Shown here one piece after another: positions 20,412 to 29,114 of a stretch of DNA of 64,000 nt. This DNA is from Paraburkholderia sejongensis (GTDB lineage Bacteria > Pseudomonadota > Gammaproteobacteria > Burkholderiales > Burkholderiaceae): NCBI RefSeq assembly GCF_020880815.1, contig NZ_JAJITD010000004.1:124001-188000 (forward strand), written 5' to 3'. The translations under genes and the position numbers were made by a program. Numbering within the stretch: the stretch's first letter is position 1; each line of letters starts with the position of its first letter. Below the pieces are notes generated by a model that did no database searches, had not been told where the DNA came from, and worked only from the letters and a program-made list of their open reading frames with translations.

Positions 20412-21785
20412 ATGAATCCGTACACCTACGCGGGCTACCAGCTCTGGTCCGATGCCATGCTGCCCATGCGCCACGCCGCCTCGCTCGTCGAAGCCGCGCT
20501 GCGCGGATGGAAGGAGATGGGCGAGACGCCGCAAGGCCGCGGTCTTGGCGCATTCTGTGAACAGATGGCGCTAGGAGGGCTCACACACGTGCGGCCACCG
20601 TTCGGTATCGCGCCGGTGGTAGTCGAAGGCAAAACGATGCGCGTCGTGGAGGAGGTCACGGCTTCGACGCCATTCTGCGATCTGCTCCATTTCCGCAAGC
20701 ACGATGCGTCCGGCTTGCAGCCGCGCGTGCTCGTCATCGCACCAATGTCCGGCCATTTCGCGACGCTCCTGCGCGGCACCGTGCAGACGATGCTCGCCGA
20801 TCACGACGTCTATATCACCGACTGGCGCAATCCGCGCGATGTCTCGCTGATGCATGGCCGCTTCGGCTTCGACGAATACGTGCAGCACATCATCGATTTC
20901 ATCGGGACGATAGGGCCGGGCGCGCATCTGCTCGCCGTGTGCCAGCCGACGGTCGCTGCGCTCGCGGCGGTTGCGCTGATGGCCGAGGACCGGCATCCCG
21001 CCGAGCCGGCGAGCATGACCCTGATGGCCGGTCCCATCGATACACGCGTGAATCCGACCCGCGTGAACGAGCTCGCGAAAAGCAAGCCGATCGACTGGTT
21101 CGAGCGCAACCTGATCAGCATCGTGCCGTTCGGCTTTGCGGGCGCGATGCGGCGCGTCTATCCCGGCTTCATGCAACTGGGCGCGTTCATGTCGATGAAT
21201 CTTGCGCGGCACATTGAATCGTTCGAGGAGATGCATCATCAGCGCGCGAAGGGCGAACCTGCGAAGGCCGACGCAATCCGCGTTTTCTACGAGGAATACT
21301 TCGCGACGATGGATCTCAGCGCGGAGTTCTATCTGGAGACCGTCGATACCGTGTTTCAGCGGCACGCGCTGCCGTTGAAACAACTCGAAGTACGCGGCCG
21401 CCAGGTCGATCCGTCGGCGATCCGGCGCACGGCGCTTTTTACCGTCGAGGGCGAGCGCGACGATATCTGCGCCGTCGGGCAGACGCTCGCGGCGCAGGAT
21501 TTGTGCGACAGGCTGCGACCGTATCTGAAGGCGCATCACGTTCAGACGGGCGTCGGGCATTACGGCGTATTCAACGGCAAGCGCTGGGAACGGCATATTT
21601 ATCCGCGTATTCGCGCGTTGATTCACGACAACGAGCCGAGTCCGGCCGGCGTGAACGCGCGCACGCAGCCGATGGTGCCCTTGCACGCGATCGCTCCGCT
21701 CGCACGCGAATCGTCGGTCGCCGACGATCAGGCGCAGACGGCGAACGAGGGCGATGACAAACAGGCGATCGACGATCTCGAATAA
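20412..21785 (+). CDS. phaZ: Intracellular polyhydroxybutyrate depolymerase
   Basis: 457-residue cytoplasmic enzyme that mobilises PHB granules. It has the alpha/beta fold with a cysteine nucleophile in LLAVCQPTVAALAA (Cys177), as in Ralstonia eutropha PhaZ1, where cysteine replaces the usual lipase serine. The segments MNPYTYAGYQLWSDAMLP, ITDWRNPRDV and GVGHYGVFNGKRWE are hallmarks of this family. The family length is about 410-420 residues; this copy has an additional hydrophilic C-terminal tail of about 40 residues. The ATG at 20412 matches the family N-terminus, but no clear ribosome site precedes it; an in-frame ATG lies ten codons upstream. Confidence 0.93.
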   Translation: MNPYTYAGYQLWSDAMLPMRHAASLVEAALRGWKEMGETPQGRGLGAFCEQMALGGLTHVRPPFGIAPVVVEGKTMRVVEEVTASTPFCDLLHFRKHDASGLQPRVLVIAPMSGHFATLLRGTVQTMLADHDVYITDWRNPRDVSLMHGRFGFDEYVQHIIDFIGTIGPGAHLLAVCQPTVAALAAVALMAEDRHPAEPASMTLMAGPIDTRVNPTRVNELAKSKPIDWFERNLISIVPFGFAGAMRRVYPGFMQLGAFMSMNLARHIESFEEMHHQRAKGEPAKADAIRVFYEEYFATMDLSAEFYLETVDTVFQRHALPLKQLEVRGRQVDPSAIRRTALFTVEGERDDICAVGQTLAAQDLCDRLRPYLKAHHVQTGVGHYGVFNGKRWERHIYPRIRALIHDNEPSPAGVNARTQPMVPLHAIAPLARESSVADDQAQTANEGDDKQAIDDLE

Positions 21786-21990
21786 CGCTGGTCGGTAGCG
21801 GCAGAACGATGCGTGGTTGCGCACCGCCGTCTTCGCGCGCAATTCGATCGTGCCGCCTTCAGCTGTCGCTCGATAAACGGACATTAAGCCGCGGATTTTT
21901 TTGGGTACAGCATCGACTTGCAGCACAGCCGTAGCAAAGGTGGCACTCAGGAAGCTGAAAAAATGAGTTGGCTTGCCCGAGATGATCGAT

Positions 21991-22719
21991 CTATTGGACC
22001 GGAGTCAGCGCGCAACTACCATCGAGTACGCGATGAATGTTGTCCAGTGCAAGACGGAGCATGGTATGCCTGGTTTCCTCGGTCGCAGAGCCGGCGTGTG
22101 GGGTAAGGACCACGTTGCTGAACGTGGCCAGCCTGGATCCGATCAGTGGTTCTTTCTCGAAAACATCCAACGCGGCGCCACGGATCAAGCCGTTTTCCAG
22201 TGCATCGATGAGGGCCGCTTCATCGACTACTGTGCCGCGCGAAACATTTACCAGGAAGCCGCTGGAACCGAGTACGGACAGGACTGCGCCGTCGATGAGA
22301 TGGCGAGTCCTGTCGCCACCGGGACAGCACACGATCAAGATGTCAGCGAAAGCCGCAAGCTGCTGCACGTCACTGAACATTACGTATGGCACGCCCTCGA
22401 CCTTCGAGCCGCCATAGGCGATCTCCACGTCGAAGCCAGTCAGACGACGTGCGATACCTTGGCCGATGCGACCGAGGCCCACGATGCCAATCCTTTTGCC
22501 AGCCAGGCTCGACGTCAACGGAAAGAGCTCATGAGCCCATGCATCGTCCCTGACAAACCGGTCTGCTGACGGAATACGCCGTAGAAGGGACAGCAGCAGT
22601 CCGAGCTTTCTCGCTAGACGGTTCCGTCCGGCTCGTGCTGCTTGCGGTATGCGTCGTCCAACGTTCAAAAGCGTGGTATGAATGCGGCTGTCGAATGCAA
22701 ACGCTTTTGACTGGAGCAA
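21991..22719 (-). pseudogene. D-isomer-specific 2-hydroxyacid dehydrogenase, N-terminally truncated
   Basis: The conserved part (about residues 35-242) is the NAD-binding domain: GKRIGIVGLGRIGQGIARRL (Rossmann GxGxxG), NVSRGTVVDEAALIDAL with the substrate Arg, DVFEKEP and TPHAGSATEETR with the catalytic His. The substrate-binding N-terminal half (about 100 residues) is absent; the 5' part is foreign or scrambled coding, and the next gene (22723, plus strand) begins just beyond it. The sequence before LGLLLSLLRRIPSADRFVR reads sensibly in a different frame (DGTV), suggesting indel damage. Full-length relatives (about 310 residues) reduce glyoxylate or hydroxypyruvate. It is probably inactive. 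Confidence 0.75.
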
Positions 22720-22722
22720 TAT

Positions 22723-23271
22723 ATGAAACCGCCATCAGCCACCGTCATCATTGCGTCGGCTTGCATCCTGCTCGGAACCACGATTGTGCATCCGGCTGCG
22801 ATCGCCGGTAATGAAGCACGCCAGAAGCAGGTGGTGCAGCAGGGTACAGAAGTGATGCCGTTCTCTATCGCAGCCACCACGCACATCTTCACGAAAACGG
22901 CAAATGGCGGCATTCAGCAGGTCGTCACGAAGCACCCCGCCCCAGAGCAGGTCGCCATGATTCGCGAGCACCTGACCACGATCGCGAAGCAGTTCTCCGC
23001 TGGCAATTTCGCGGCTCCAGAAAAGATCCACGGTGAAAACATGCCGGGTTTGGCGGCGCTGCGGACTGCGAAACCGGGCGAACTGGAAATCCGCTATCGC
23101 GATTTGCCCAATGGCGGTGAGATTGAGTACCGTACGCACGAGCCTCGCCTCGTAACCGCGCTGCATGAATGGTTCGACGCCCAATTGTCCGATCACGGCC
23201 ATGATGCGATGGCCGGACACGATCCGGGCATGATGCATCATCATTCGATGGATGCTCCGACTGCAAACTAG
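22723..23271 (+). CDS. Exported small protein with His/Met-rich C-terminus
   Basis: 182-residue protein with a signal peptide of about 28 residues (MKPPSATVIIASACILLGTTIVHPAAIAG). The mature part is hydrophilic (TTHIFTKTANGGIQQVVTKHPAP) and the last 25 residues are rich in histidine and methionine (HGHDAMAGHDPGMMHHHSMD), a pattern that suggests periplasmic metal binding such as Cu or Ni. Proteins of this kind are sometimes mislabelled as aspartate carbamoyltransferase; no such fold is present here. The truncated dehydrogenase gene starts almost back to back with it, so the pair is the scar of a rearrangement. Function unknown. Confidence 0.7.
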   Translation: MKPPSATVIIASACILLGTTIVHPAAIAGNEARQKQVVQQGTEVMPFSIAATTHIFTKTANGGIQQVVTKHPAPEQVAMIREHLTTIAKQFSAGNFAAPEKIHGENMPGLAALRTAKPGELEIRYRDLPNGGEIEYRTHEPRLVTALHEWFDAQLSDHGHDAMAGHDPGMMHHHSMDAPTAN

Positions 23272-23395
23272 CTCGCGCGGGTGCGGACCTTCGGATGGCG
23301 GGCCGATTGTTCGTCTGCTATCGAGTGCGGATTCAACTAGAGCTTCCGTCTCTACGCCCACTGTTAAACTCGCGACTTTATCCTGGGAGCGGCAA

Positions 23396-23710
23396 ATGTC
23401 TTGGTTCATCTATGAAGTGCCCGAATACCATGAAGATGGCGCGCGCATCGAACCCTTCAGCGACCTGCGTAGCCGCGTCCTGAAACTAAGTGGACAGGCA
23501 ATGGTTGACGAACTGGAAAGCGTCCGCGAGAACGCCGCGACGACTGCGGACACGCCCACGCGCCCGCTGCGCGTTGCCGAAAATCCTCACGTATTCCCGA
23601 TTCCCTATGCCGACTCGATGATCCTGGTCGGGTTCATCTTCGAACTGAAACGCGAGTCCCGACAACTGGTGGTCTCACCCGTGGAAATGCCTTGGCTAAA
23701 GGACGCGTAA
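23396..23710 (+). CDS. Hypothetical protein (104 aa)
   Basis: 104-residue acidic soluble protein beginning MSWFIYEVPEYHEDGARIEPF. The ATG at 23396 follows GGGAGCGGC, a plausible ribosome site. Segments FPIPYADSMILVGFIFELKRESRQLVVSPVEMPW suggest a small beta-rich domain. I do not recognise the family, and there is no signal or membrane segment. It lies 125 bases after the His/Met-rich exported protein gene; an operon is possible. Confidence 0.5.
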   Translation: MSWFIYEVPEYHEDGARIEPFSDLRSRVLKLSGQAMVDELESVRENAATTADTPTRPLRVAENPHVFPIPYADSMILVGFIFELKRESRQLVVSPVEMPWLKDA

Positions 23711-23786
23711 GAACCAGGGCCGATCGCGCTTGTGCCGAACACGCCTGATACGACCCCTTCGACCATGCGCTCTTCGCCTACCTCAG

Positions 23787-24590
23787 TCAGCGTTTCGCAT
23801 CCTCTGCCTTAGCGCTCGCAGCCGACGCAAAGCGACCTTGTAAAGCGACGAGTTGGTCGTCGGTGGTCGCTACCAGCCACAAACTTGCATGCTCCGCCAT
23901 TTGCCGGTTGTGGTCCTTCAACGGGCCCATTGCGCTCGCCGCCCTCCAGACTACCGGGCCGACCCGGCTGCTCCTGCCAGACGGTGCGCCTACCAGCAGG
24001 CAGTAAGGTCCAAGCGGAAGTGACACGAACGGTAGTGCCGGACTCACGCGCATGCGCCAGTCGATAAAGGGCGTCTCGCTAATAAGCAGCGGCGTGGGCA
24101 AGCCGTATAGCACACTGAAATCGTACAGTGCCAGTTGCTCGCGCATGCCCGCATAAATCCGCCGGATATCCGTGGCTACAGCCGCGCGGATTTCATCCTC
24201 GAACATGGGCTCCTGCTCATAGCGCGCAAATGCATCCCGGACATCCGACTGATACGCGCTGAACAGCCCGAGCTCCACACAGTCCTGCACTGCGCGCTGG
24301 ACCTGCGCCACGGAGCCGGCCTCTTCTGGCTTACCCAACTGCGCTGCCCGCAAGAACCGGGCAAGTCCCGCCTCCTGGATCGCCGGGCCATCCGCCGACG
24401 CATTGACGCCAGCGTTCGTATCGAGCGGCACGTAGACATATTTTTCCGCAGCGAAGCGCGATTTCTTGCCTTCATCGAACTTGATCTCGCCATCGATGCA
24501 GTCCAGATAGCGCGTGCCGACTCGTCCATGCTCCCAAATCCAATTCTTCAGGAGCGGCCGTAATGGATGCAACGTCTCGTGGTCAGCCAT
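23787..24590 (-). CDS. DUF4238-like protein
   Basis: 267 residues from the ATG at 24590 (MADHETLHPLRP), which follows GGGAG. The architecture fits the DUF4238 family loosely: an early strand pair followed by KKSRFAAEKYVYVP, where the family has a conserved AxExxFY, helical middle, then ISETPFIDWRM, PLGPYCLLVG and DHNRQMAEHASLWLVAT. The usual family start (HYVPQFYLRRF-like) is missing, so the gene may be 5'-truncated or the match fortuitous. Function of the family is unknown; a nuclease or defence role has been suggested for none of them with certainty. Confidence 0.5.
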   Translation of the reverse strand: MADHETLHPLRPLLKNWIWEHGRVGTRYLDCIDGEIKFDEGKKSRFAAEKYVYVPLDTNAGVNASADGPAIQEAGLARFLRAAQLGKPEEAGSVAQVQRAVQDCVELGLFSAYQSDVRDAFARYEQEPMFEDEIRAAVATDIRRIYAGMREQLALYDFSVLYGLPTPLLISETPFIDWRMRVSPALPFVSLPLGPYCLLVGAPSGRSSRVGPVVWRAASAMGPLKDHNRQMAEHASLWLVATTDDQLVALQGRFASAASAKAEDAKR

Positions 24591-24733
24591 TGAAACTCCC
24601 AACCGTTTTGCAGAGCCTTCTCGCCGTCTTGTTCTCCAACGTTTCCGCAAGAATTCGCTGGACTGCGAATTCGAGGAAGGCAAATTCCAGCGAGGCGACA
24701 GGTAAGCGATTGGGCTTATCTCGCTGCAATGCG

Positions 24734-25120
24734 TTATCCCCCGATCTGCTGAACCCATTGACTCCGCCAAGCCGGTGCTTCAAATGGATCCGAAAAATAC
24801 TGGGTTTCGTGAACGACCTTGCCGTTGCAGAACTCCATAATGCTTACCGTGTAAGCCGCTCGCCCTTGATAGGTGATGGAGTATTCCGTGATCCATAGAC
24901 TACCTTCTCCTAGAATTCGCCGGACATCGAAACCTGCAGGCTTGCCTGGATGATGACTCCGGAGTGCCTGCAAATTCATTCGCCCGAGGATTCGCTCTCC
25001 TGACTGGGGATAGTCACAGATGGCATCGTCATCGTAAATATCGTGTCCTGCATCGAGATCGCCGGCCGCCGACGCTTGCCAGTGCGCATTCAGGGCTTCA
25101 CGTATGTTCTCTTCCTGCAT
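24734..25120 (-). CDS. NTF2-like (SnoaL-type) polyketide cyclase-like protein
   Basis: 128 residues with the NTF2-like pattern: a helix (REALNAHWQASAAGDLDAGHDIYDDDAICDYPQSGERILGR) and then beta strands (WITEYSITYQGRAAYTVSIMEFCNGKVVHETQYFSDPFEAPAW). The D/Y-rich pocket, FDVRRI and KVVHETQYF are standard for SnoaL-like enzymes and orphan NTF2 domains. Cytoplasmic. It starts 143 bases before the DUF4238-like gene on the same strand. The reaction is unknown. Confidence 0.8.
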   Translation of the reverse strand: MQEENIREALNAHWQASAAGDLDAGHDIYDDDAICDYPQSGERILGRMNLQALRSHHPGKPAGFDVRRILGEGSLWITEYSITYQGRAAYTVSIMEFCNGKVVHETQYFSDPFEAPAWRSQWVQQIGG

Positions 25121-25174
25121 GGAGTACCTCCGGATGAGTCGAGCGTAACCGGAAGCCCTACATTCCCGCCAACG

Positions 25175-25281
25175 CTTCCGGACAATCTGTCGTCGGCAAC
25201 CGCCAGGTGACCTACGATCGCCGTATGTAAGCCTTTAACGCCGCGGCGATTGCCGCGAACGTCGCGGCACAGCGGTCATTC
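25175..25281 (-). pseudogene. 3' relic of a LysR-family gene
   Basis: The minus strand reads NDRCAATFAAIAAALKAYIRRS and a stop (25281 to 25212), which matches the end of the intact LysR protein encoded at 36594-37490 (TRCATTFAAIAAGLKAYIRRA). The match continues for about 37 bases past the stop. Over 100 bases (25175-25274 against 36557-36656) I count roughly 87 identities. The rest of the gene is gone, replaced by the amidohydrolase operon. Confidence 0.75.
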
Positions 25282-25317
25282 CAGGCTTACCGCCTGCCGC
25301 CGCTCCACCCGGCGCGC

Positions 25318-26448
25318 TCAAGTGAGGCGATAAACCTTACGCGCGGTTCCCCGGAACAAAGCCTCGCGTTCGCCAGCGCTAGCGTGCGCAGTCAACTTTT
25401 TGAAGGCGTTCCAACCGTTGCTGAATGGATAGGAACCCTTGTCAACCGGGAAGTTGCTCTCGAACATGCAGCGCTCGGCCCCGAACGCTTCGATACATGT
25501 ATGCATCCAGGGCTTCCAGGCTTGCACCAGTTCATCGGAGGACGGCGGACGTTCACCCTTTTCAAACTCGAAGCCATTGATACGCATGCCGAGGCCACCC
25601 ACCTTCACATAAACATTCGGCAACTGGGCGAGCGCGCGCATCGAACGGGACCAGGCATCAAACACTTCCGCGCGCTGATTTGCATAGCTGGCAATCCGGA
25701 CCACGCCCCCGCAATGATTGATGATGAAAGGTGTATCAGGATAGGCCTTCGCCAGATCGAACAGTTCCGGCAACTGCGGAAAGAATAGCCATGCGTCGTA
25801 CGACAGGCCCAGCGAAGCCAGTTGAGCGACGCCTGCCCGGTAGTCGGGGTCGAGCAGCAACCCTCGGGGCGCCGCCGATAATGGATTGACGAGTGTCTGG
25901 TCAGCATCCCAGGTAACGAGATGTCGAACCCCACGGAACCGACCATCGCCGGCATGCAGTTCTGCTTCGAGAACATCGCGAACCGCCGCTCCCCTGCGAA
26001 GATCCGCATAGCCGACCATGCCCTTCGCAACCTGCGGCTTGCTTCCTTGCAAAGGCGCCGTGACGCCGGCAACATACTCGATTTCTCCGACCGGGCGCAG
26101 AGACTCGGGACCAGACGGGCGATATCGTGTCAGCGCCTGCATGAACACCGACGCGGTGATGTTATGGCCCGATTGCGCGTCCTGAAGATACTCGTCGAGA
26201 AGATAGGTCCAGCCCGGACGATCGTAAAAGTGATGATGCGCGTCGACGATCGGCAGGTCGGGTTCGAGCGCCGCTTCGGTGCCGGAAGCGAGCCAGTCAG
26301 CCCGAACCGAGAGATAGTTGCTGGTTGTACTCACGGAATGCGTTTCCTCTTTTGCAAATGCCTGACGCAGAGTGACGGCGGGGAAAATCAATGATGCTGC
26401 GGTAGCGCCAATCAGCCGCCGGCGCCGCGGCGAAGTGAGTTTGTTCAT
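25318..26448 (-). CDS. Metal-dependent hydrolase, amidohydrolase-2 family, with Tat-like leader
   Basis: 376-residue TIM-barrel hydrolase of the COG3618 type (lactonase/pyrone-dicarboxylate-hydrolase relatives). Metal ligands lie in DAHHHFYDR (about 68-76), the later His in INHCGG and the acid in FESNFPVDKG. The N-terminus MNKLTSPRRRRLIGATAASL, followed by a hydrophobic stretch ending RQAFAKEE, looks like a twin-arginine export signal, which is uncommon for this family, whose best-studied members are cytoplasmic. Its ATG overlaps the stop of the upstream MFS gene by 4 bases (ATGA), so it is the fourth cistron of the lyase-CoA-transferase-MFS-hydrolase operon. A lactone or cyclic ester is the likely substrate. 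Confidence 0.85.
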   Translation of the reverse strand: MNKLTSPRRRRLIGATAASLIFPAVTLRQAFAKEETHSVSTTSNYLSVRADWLASGTEAALEPDLPIVDAHHHFYDRPGWTYLLDEYLQDAQSGHNITASVFMQALTRYRPSGPESLRPVGEIEYVAGVTAPLQGSKPQVAKGMVGYADLRRGAAVRDVLEAELHAGDGRFRGVRHLVTWDADQTLVNPLSAAPRGLLLDPDYRAGVAQLASLGLSYDAWLFFPQLPELFDLAKAYPDTPFIINHCGGVVRIASYANQRAEVFDAWSRSMRALAQLPNVYVKVGGLGMRINGFEFEKGERPPSSDELVQAWKPWMHTCIEAFGAERCMFESNFPVDKGSYPFSNGWNAFKKLTAHASAGEREALFRGTARKVYRLT

Positions 26449-27758
26449 TCCTGTTCCCCGCTGCCAAAGGCATAAAGCGACAAGGTCAGCAAAGTGGTGA
26501 TGCCGAGCACAATCGAAAGACCAATCATGCCGGCCGAAAACGTGCCGAAACTGTCCTTCAGATATCCCACCAGGTACGGCCCCGCAAATCCCCCAAGCGC
26601 ACCAATTGAATTGATGAAAGCGAGACCACCGGCAGCCGCCTGTCCGGAAAGGAACCGGGCCGGGAGCGTGTAGAAGATCGTGCGACCCGCAATCGTGCCG
26701 ATCAGCGCCAGCGTGATGCCGGTCATGGCCGGGACCAGGTGATGGAAATACGTCGAAACACCCAGCGCGATCGCACCAATCAAAAGCCCTGCGGCGAGAT
26801 TTGCGATCGGACCGCCGCGACGATCGACTCGCTTTGCCCACCACAGCAACGCGATCGTGGCAAAGAAGTAAGGCACGGCCGACATCCAGCCGGTCTGCGT
26901 CACGCTCATTCCGTGAGCCCTCAGCATCTGAGGCAGCCAGATACCGATGCCGTAAGAGCCCATCGTGAAGCCGAAGGAGATCATCGCAAGGATGTAAGTG
27001 CGAACGTCCTTCAACGCCGCGACAAAGTTTTTCTTCTTCTGACTGGACGCGCCTTCCCGATCGAACGCGCCTTGAAGAGCTTGCCGTTCTTCCGGGAACA
27101 ACCACTTCGCATCGGCGGGTTTATCCGCCAACAGTTTCAGCACCAGAAAACCGAGGACGCAGGCGGGCAGTCCTTGAACGATGAACATCCACCGCCAGCC
27201 CGCCAGTCCCAGCACTCCGTCCATATGGAGCAGTCCCGCCGACAACGGACCACCGACGAGCGACGACAGCGGCGTGGAGACCGTGAACCATGCGAGCACG
27301 CGAGTGCGATAGCTAGCCGGAAACCAGACGGCGAGAAAAAAGATCACGCCCGGAAAGAAGCCGGCCTCACCGATACCGAGCAGCAGCCGGATCACGTAGA
27401 AGCTCTTCGGCCCGACGGCGAGCGCCGTTGCCGCTGCGAAAAAGCCCCAGGTGATCATGATGCGGGCAAGCCAGCGGCGCGCGCCGAAGCGGTATAGCGC
27501 CAGGTTGCTCGGGACCTCGAACACACAGTACCCGGCGAACATGATGCCCGCACCCCAGCCGAACTGGGTGGCGGTCAATCCTAGATCGTGATTCATCGTC
27601 AGCGCCGCGAAACCGACGCTCGTGCGATCAAGGTAGTTGAAGAAGTACGCAAGCGCGAGCAGCGGAATGAAACGCCACGCGGCTTTTCTGACCGCGGATT
27701 GCTCGACGGTGGAACCCGCCGTGCTGCCTGTCGCGATGTTCGATGAAATGGATGTCAT
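26445..27758 (-). CDS. MFS transporter, ACS family (organic anion importer)
   Basis: 437-residue, 12-helix carrier. The helix 1 region ALAYFFNYLDRTSVGFAAL, the stretch FAGYCVFEVPSNLALYRFGARRW and RLLLGIGEAGFFPGVIFFL are signatures of the ACS anion:cation symporters (phthalate, tartrate, hydroxyphenylacetate types). The C-terminal residues are followed at once by the hydrolase start with a 4-base overlap. 81 bases separate it from the CoA-transferase gene. It probably imports the acid or lactone processed by this operon. Confidence 0.88.
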   Translation of the reverse strand: MTSISSNIATGSTAGSTVEQSAVRKAAWRFIPLLALAYFFNYLDRTSVGFAALTMNHDLGLTATQFGWGAGIMFAGYCVFEVPSNLALYRFGARRWLARIMITWGFFAAATALAVGPKSFYVIRLLLGIGEAGFFPGVIFFLAVWFPASYRTRVLAWFTVSTPLSSLVGGPLSAGLLHMDGVLGLAGWRWMFIVQGLPACVLGFLVLKLLADKPADAKWLFPEERQALQGAFDREGASSQKKKNFVAALKDVRTYILAMISFGFTMGSYGIGIWLPQMLRAHGMSVTQTGWMSAVPYFFATIALLWWAKRVDRRGGPIANLAAGLLIGAIALGVSTYFHHLVPAMTGITLALIGTIAGRTIFYTLPARFLSGQAAAGGLAFINSIGALGGFAGPYLVGYLKDSFGTFSAGMIGLSIVLGITTLLTLSLYAFGSGEQE

Positions 27759-27839
27759 GTCTCGTCTCCAGACGAATCAGGGCGCGCAGAAGGCTCAGTG
27801 GCCTCTGCGGCTCGGTGACTCTTTGCGGGTGTTGCAACG

Positions 27840-29114
27840 TCAGGCGCTGGCGAGTTCGTTCGCCGACGGGTTCGACGCATCGCCAGGCTGCGCGTCCTGA
27901 CACTTGACGATCCCGGCCTCGGTCAACTGCCTGAGGTCCTCCGGCGTGTATCCGAGATCCGTCAGCAGCGTTTGGGTATCCTGACCCAGCGAAGGCGGCG
28001 CCGCGCGCAGGCGCAGGCGCTCACCGCCAAGCGTCAAAGGCAGCAGGGCAGTGCGCGTAGCAATGGCCTGCGCTGCGCCGCTTGCGTCGGGCGGCAAAGT
28101 CACCTCGGCAAGTCCGCCGGTAGCGAGCAGGTGCGGATCATCGAACAGGTCCTGCGGTTTCGTGATCGGCGCATACGGCAGTCCGCAGCGCTCGAAGATT
28201 GCGCTGATCTCGGCAGCCGTGAAGGCTTCCAGATGCTTTCGAAGCTGCGGCAACAACCATTCGCGGGCCTGCACGCGCTGATTGTTGGAAGCGATCCGCT
28301 CGTCAGCCTTGAGTTCTGCAAGCCCGAAAGCGTCGCAAAACAGCCCCCATTGCGTATCCGAGACAACCGCGAGGAAGATCTGTTCGCCGTTTTTGACCGA
28401 GAACACGTCATAGACCGCCCATGCCGAAATGCGGCTTGGCATCGGTGCCGCGGCCTTACCGGTCACCGCGTACTGCATCATGTGCTGGGCGACGAGGAAT
28501 ACATTGTTCTCGAACAGTGCGCTCTGTACTTCCTGACCACGTCCGGTGCGTTCGCGTTGAGCCAGCGCCGCCATCGCACCGATTGCGCCGAACATTCCAC
28601 CCATGATGTCGTTGACACTCGTCCCGGCTCGCAACGGTCTGCCGTCGGGTCCGGTCATATAAGCGAGGCCGCCCATCATCTGCACAACCTCGTCGAGCGC
28701 GGTGCGATGATCGTACGGGCCGGGTAGAAAGCCCTTATGCGACACGTAGACGAGACGCGGATTGAGGCTGGACAGCGCCGCGTAACCGAGGCCGAGCTTA
28801 TCCATCGTGCCGCTCTTGAAGTTCTCGCTGAAGACGTCCGCGCCGGCAAGAAGCTTGTGAACGATCTCCACGCCGCGGGGATCTTTTACGTCGACCGCGA
28901 TACTCTTCTTGTTGCGGTTGAAGGTGCTGAAGAAGCCCGCGCCGGACCCGCGCAAAACTCGTGTGCTGTCGCCGGAAATAGGCTCGACCTTGATCACTTC
29001 CGCGCCCAGGTCCGCCAGCACCATGCCGCATGTCGGCCCCATCACCATGTGCGTCATCTCGACGACGCGTACGCCGCTATACGGCAAATTCTGGTCTGCT
29101 TGCACGTCGTTCAT
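27840..29114 (-). CDS. CaiB/BaiF family (class III) CoA-transferase
   Basis: 424 residues. Class III CoA-transferases move CoA between acyl groups, often using succinyl-CoA, through an aspartyl-CoA intermediate. The early motif GVRVVEMTHMVMGPTCGMVLADLGAEVIKVE, FNRNKKSIAVDVKDPRG and TALDEVVQMMGGL, which carries the likely catalytic Asp (about 140), are standard. It activates a carboxylate in the pathway before cleavage by the neighbouring lyase. Its ATG overlaps the lyase stop by 4 bases (ATGA), so the two are translationally coupled. The acid substrate is unknown; formyl, succinyl or itaconyl transferases share this fold. Confidence 0.92.
   Translation of the reverse strand: MNDVQADQNLPYSGVRVVEMTHMVMGPTCGMVLADLGAEVIKVEPISGDSTRVLRGSGAGFFSTFNRNKKSIAVDVKDPRGVEIVHKLLAGADVFSENFKSGTMDKLGLGYAALSSLNPRLVYVSHKGFLPGPYDHRTALDEVVQMMGGLAYMTGPDGRPLRAGTSVNDIMGGMFGAIGAMAALAQRERTGRGQEVQSALFENNVFLVAQHMMQYAVTGKAAAPMPSRISAWAVYDVFSVKNGEQIFLAVVSDTQWGLFCDAFGLAELKADERIASNNQRVQAREWLLPQLRKHLEAFTAAEISAIFERCGLPYAPITKPQDLFDDPHLLATGGLAEVTLPPDASGAAQAIATRTALLPLTLGGERLRLRAAPPSLGQDTQTLLTDLGYTPEDLRQLTEAGIVKCQDAQPGDASNPSANELASA

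Noticed and set aside
19432..20415. 327-codon plus-strand frame across the GST gene
   Set aside because: Mirror of the GST coding sequence on the opposite strand; no protein-like features.
20571..21926. 451-codon minus-strand frame in phaZ
   Set aside because: Mirror of the PHB depolymerase gene; His/Arg-rich without domains.
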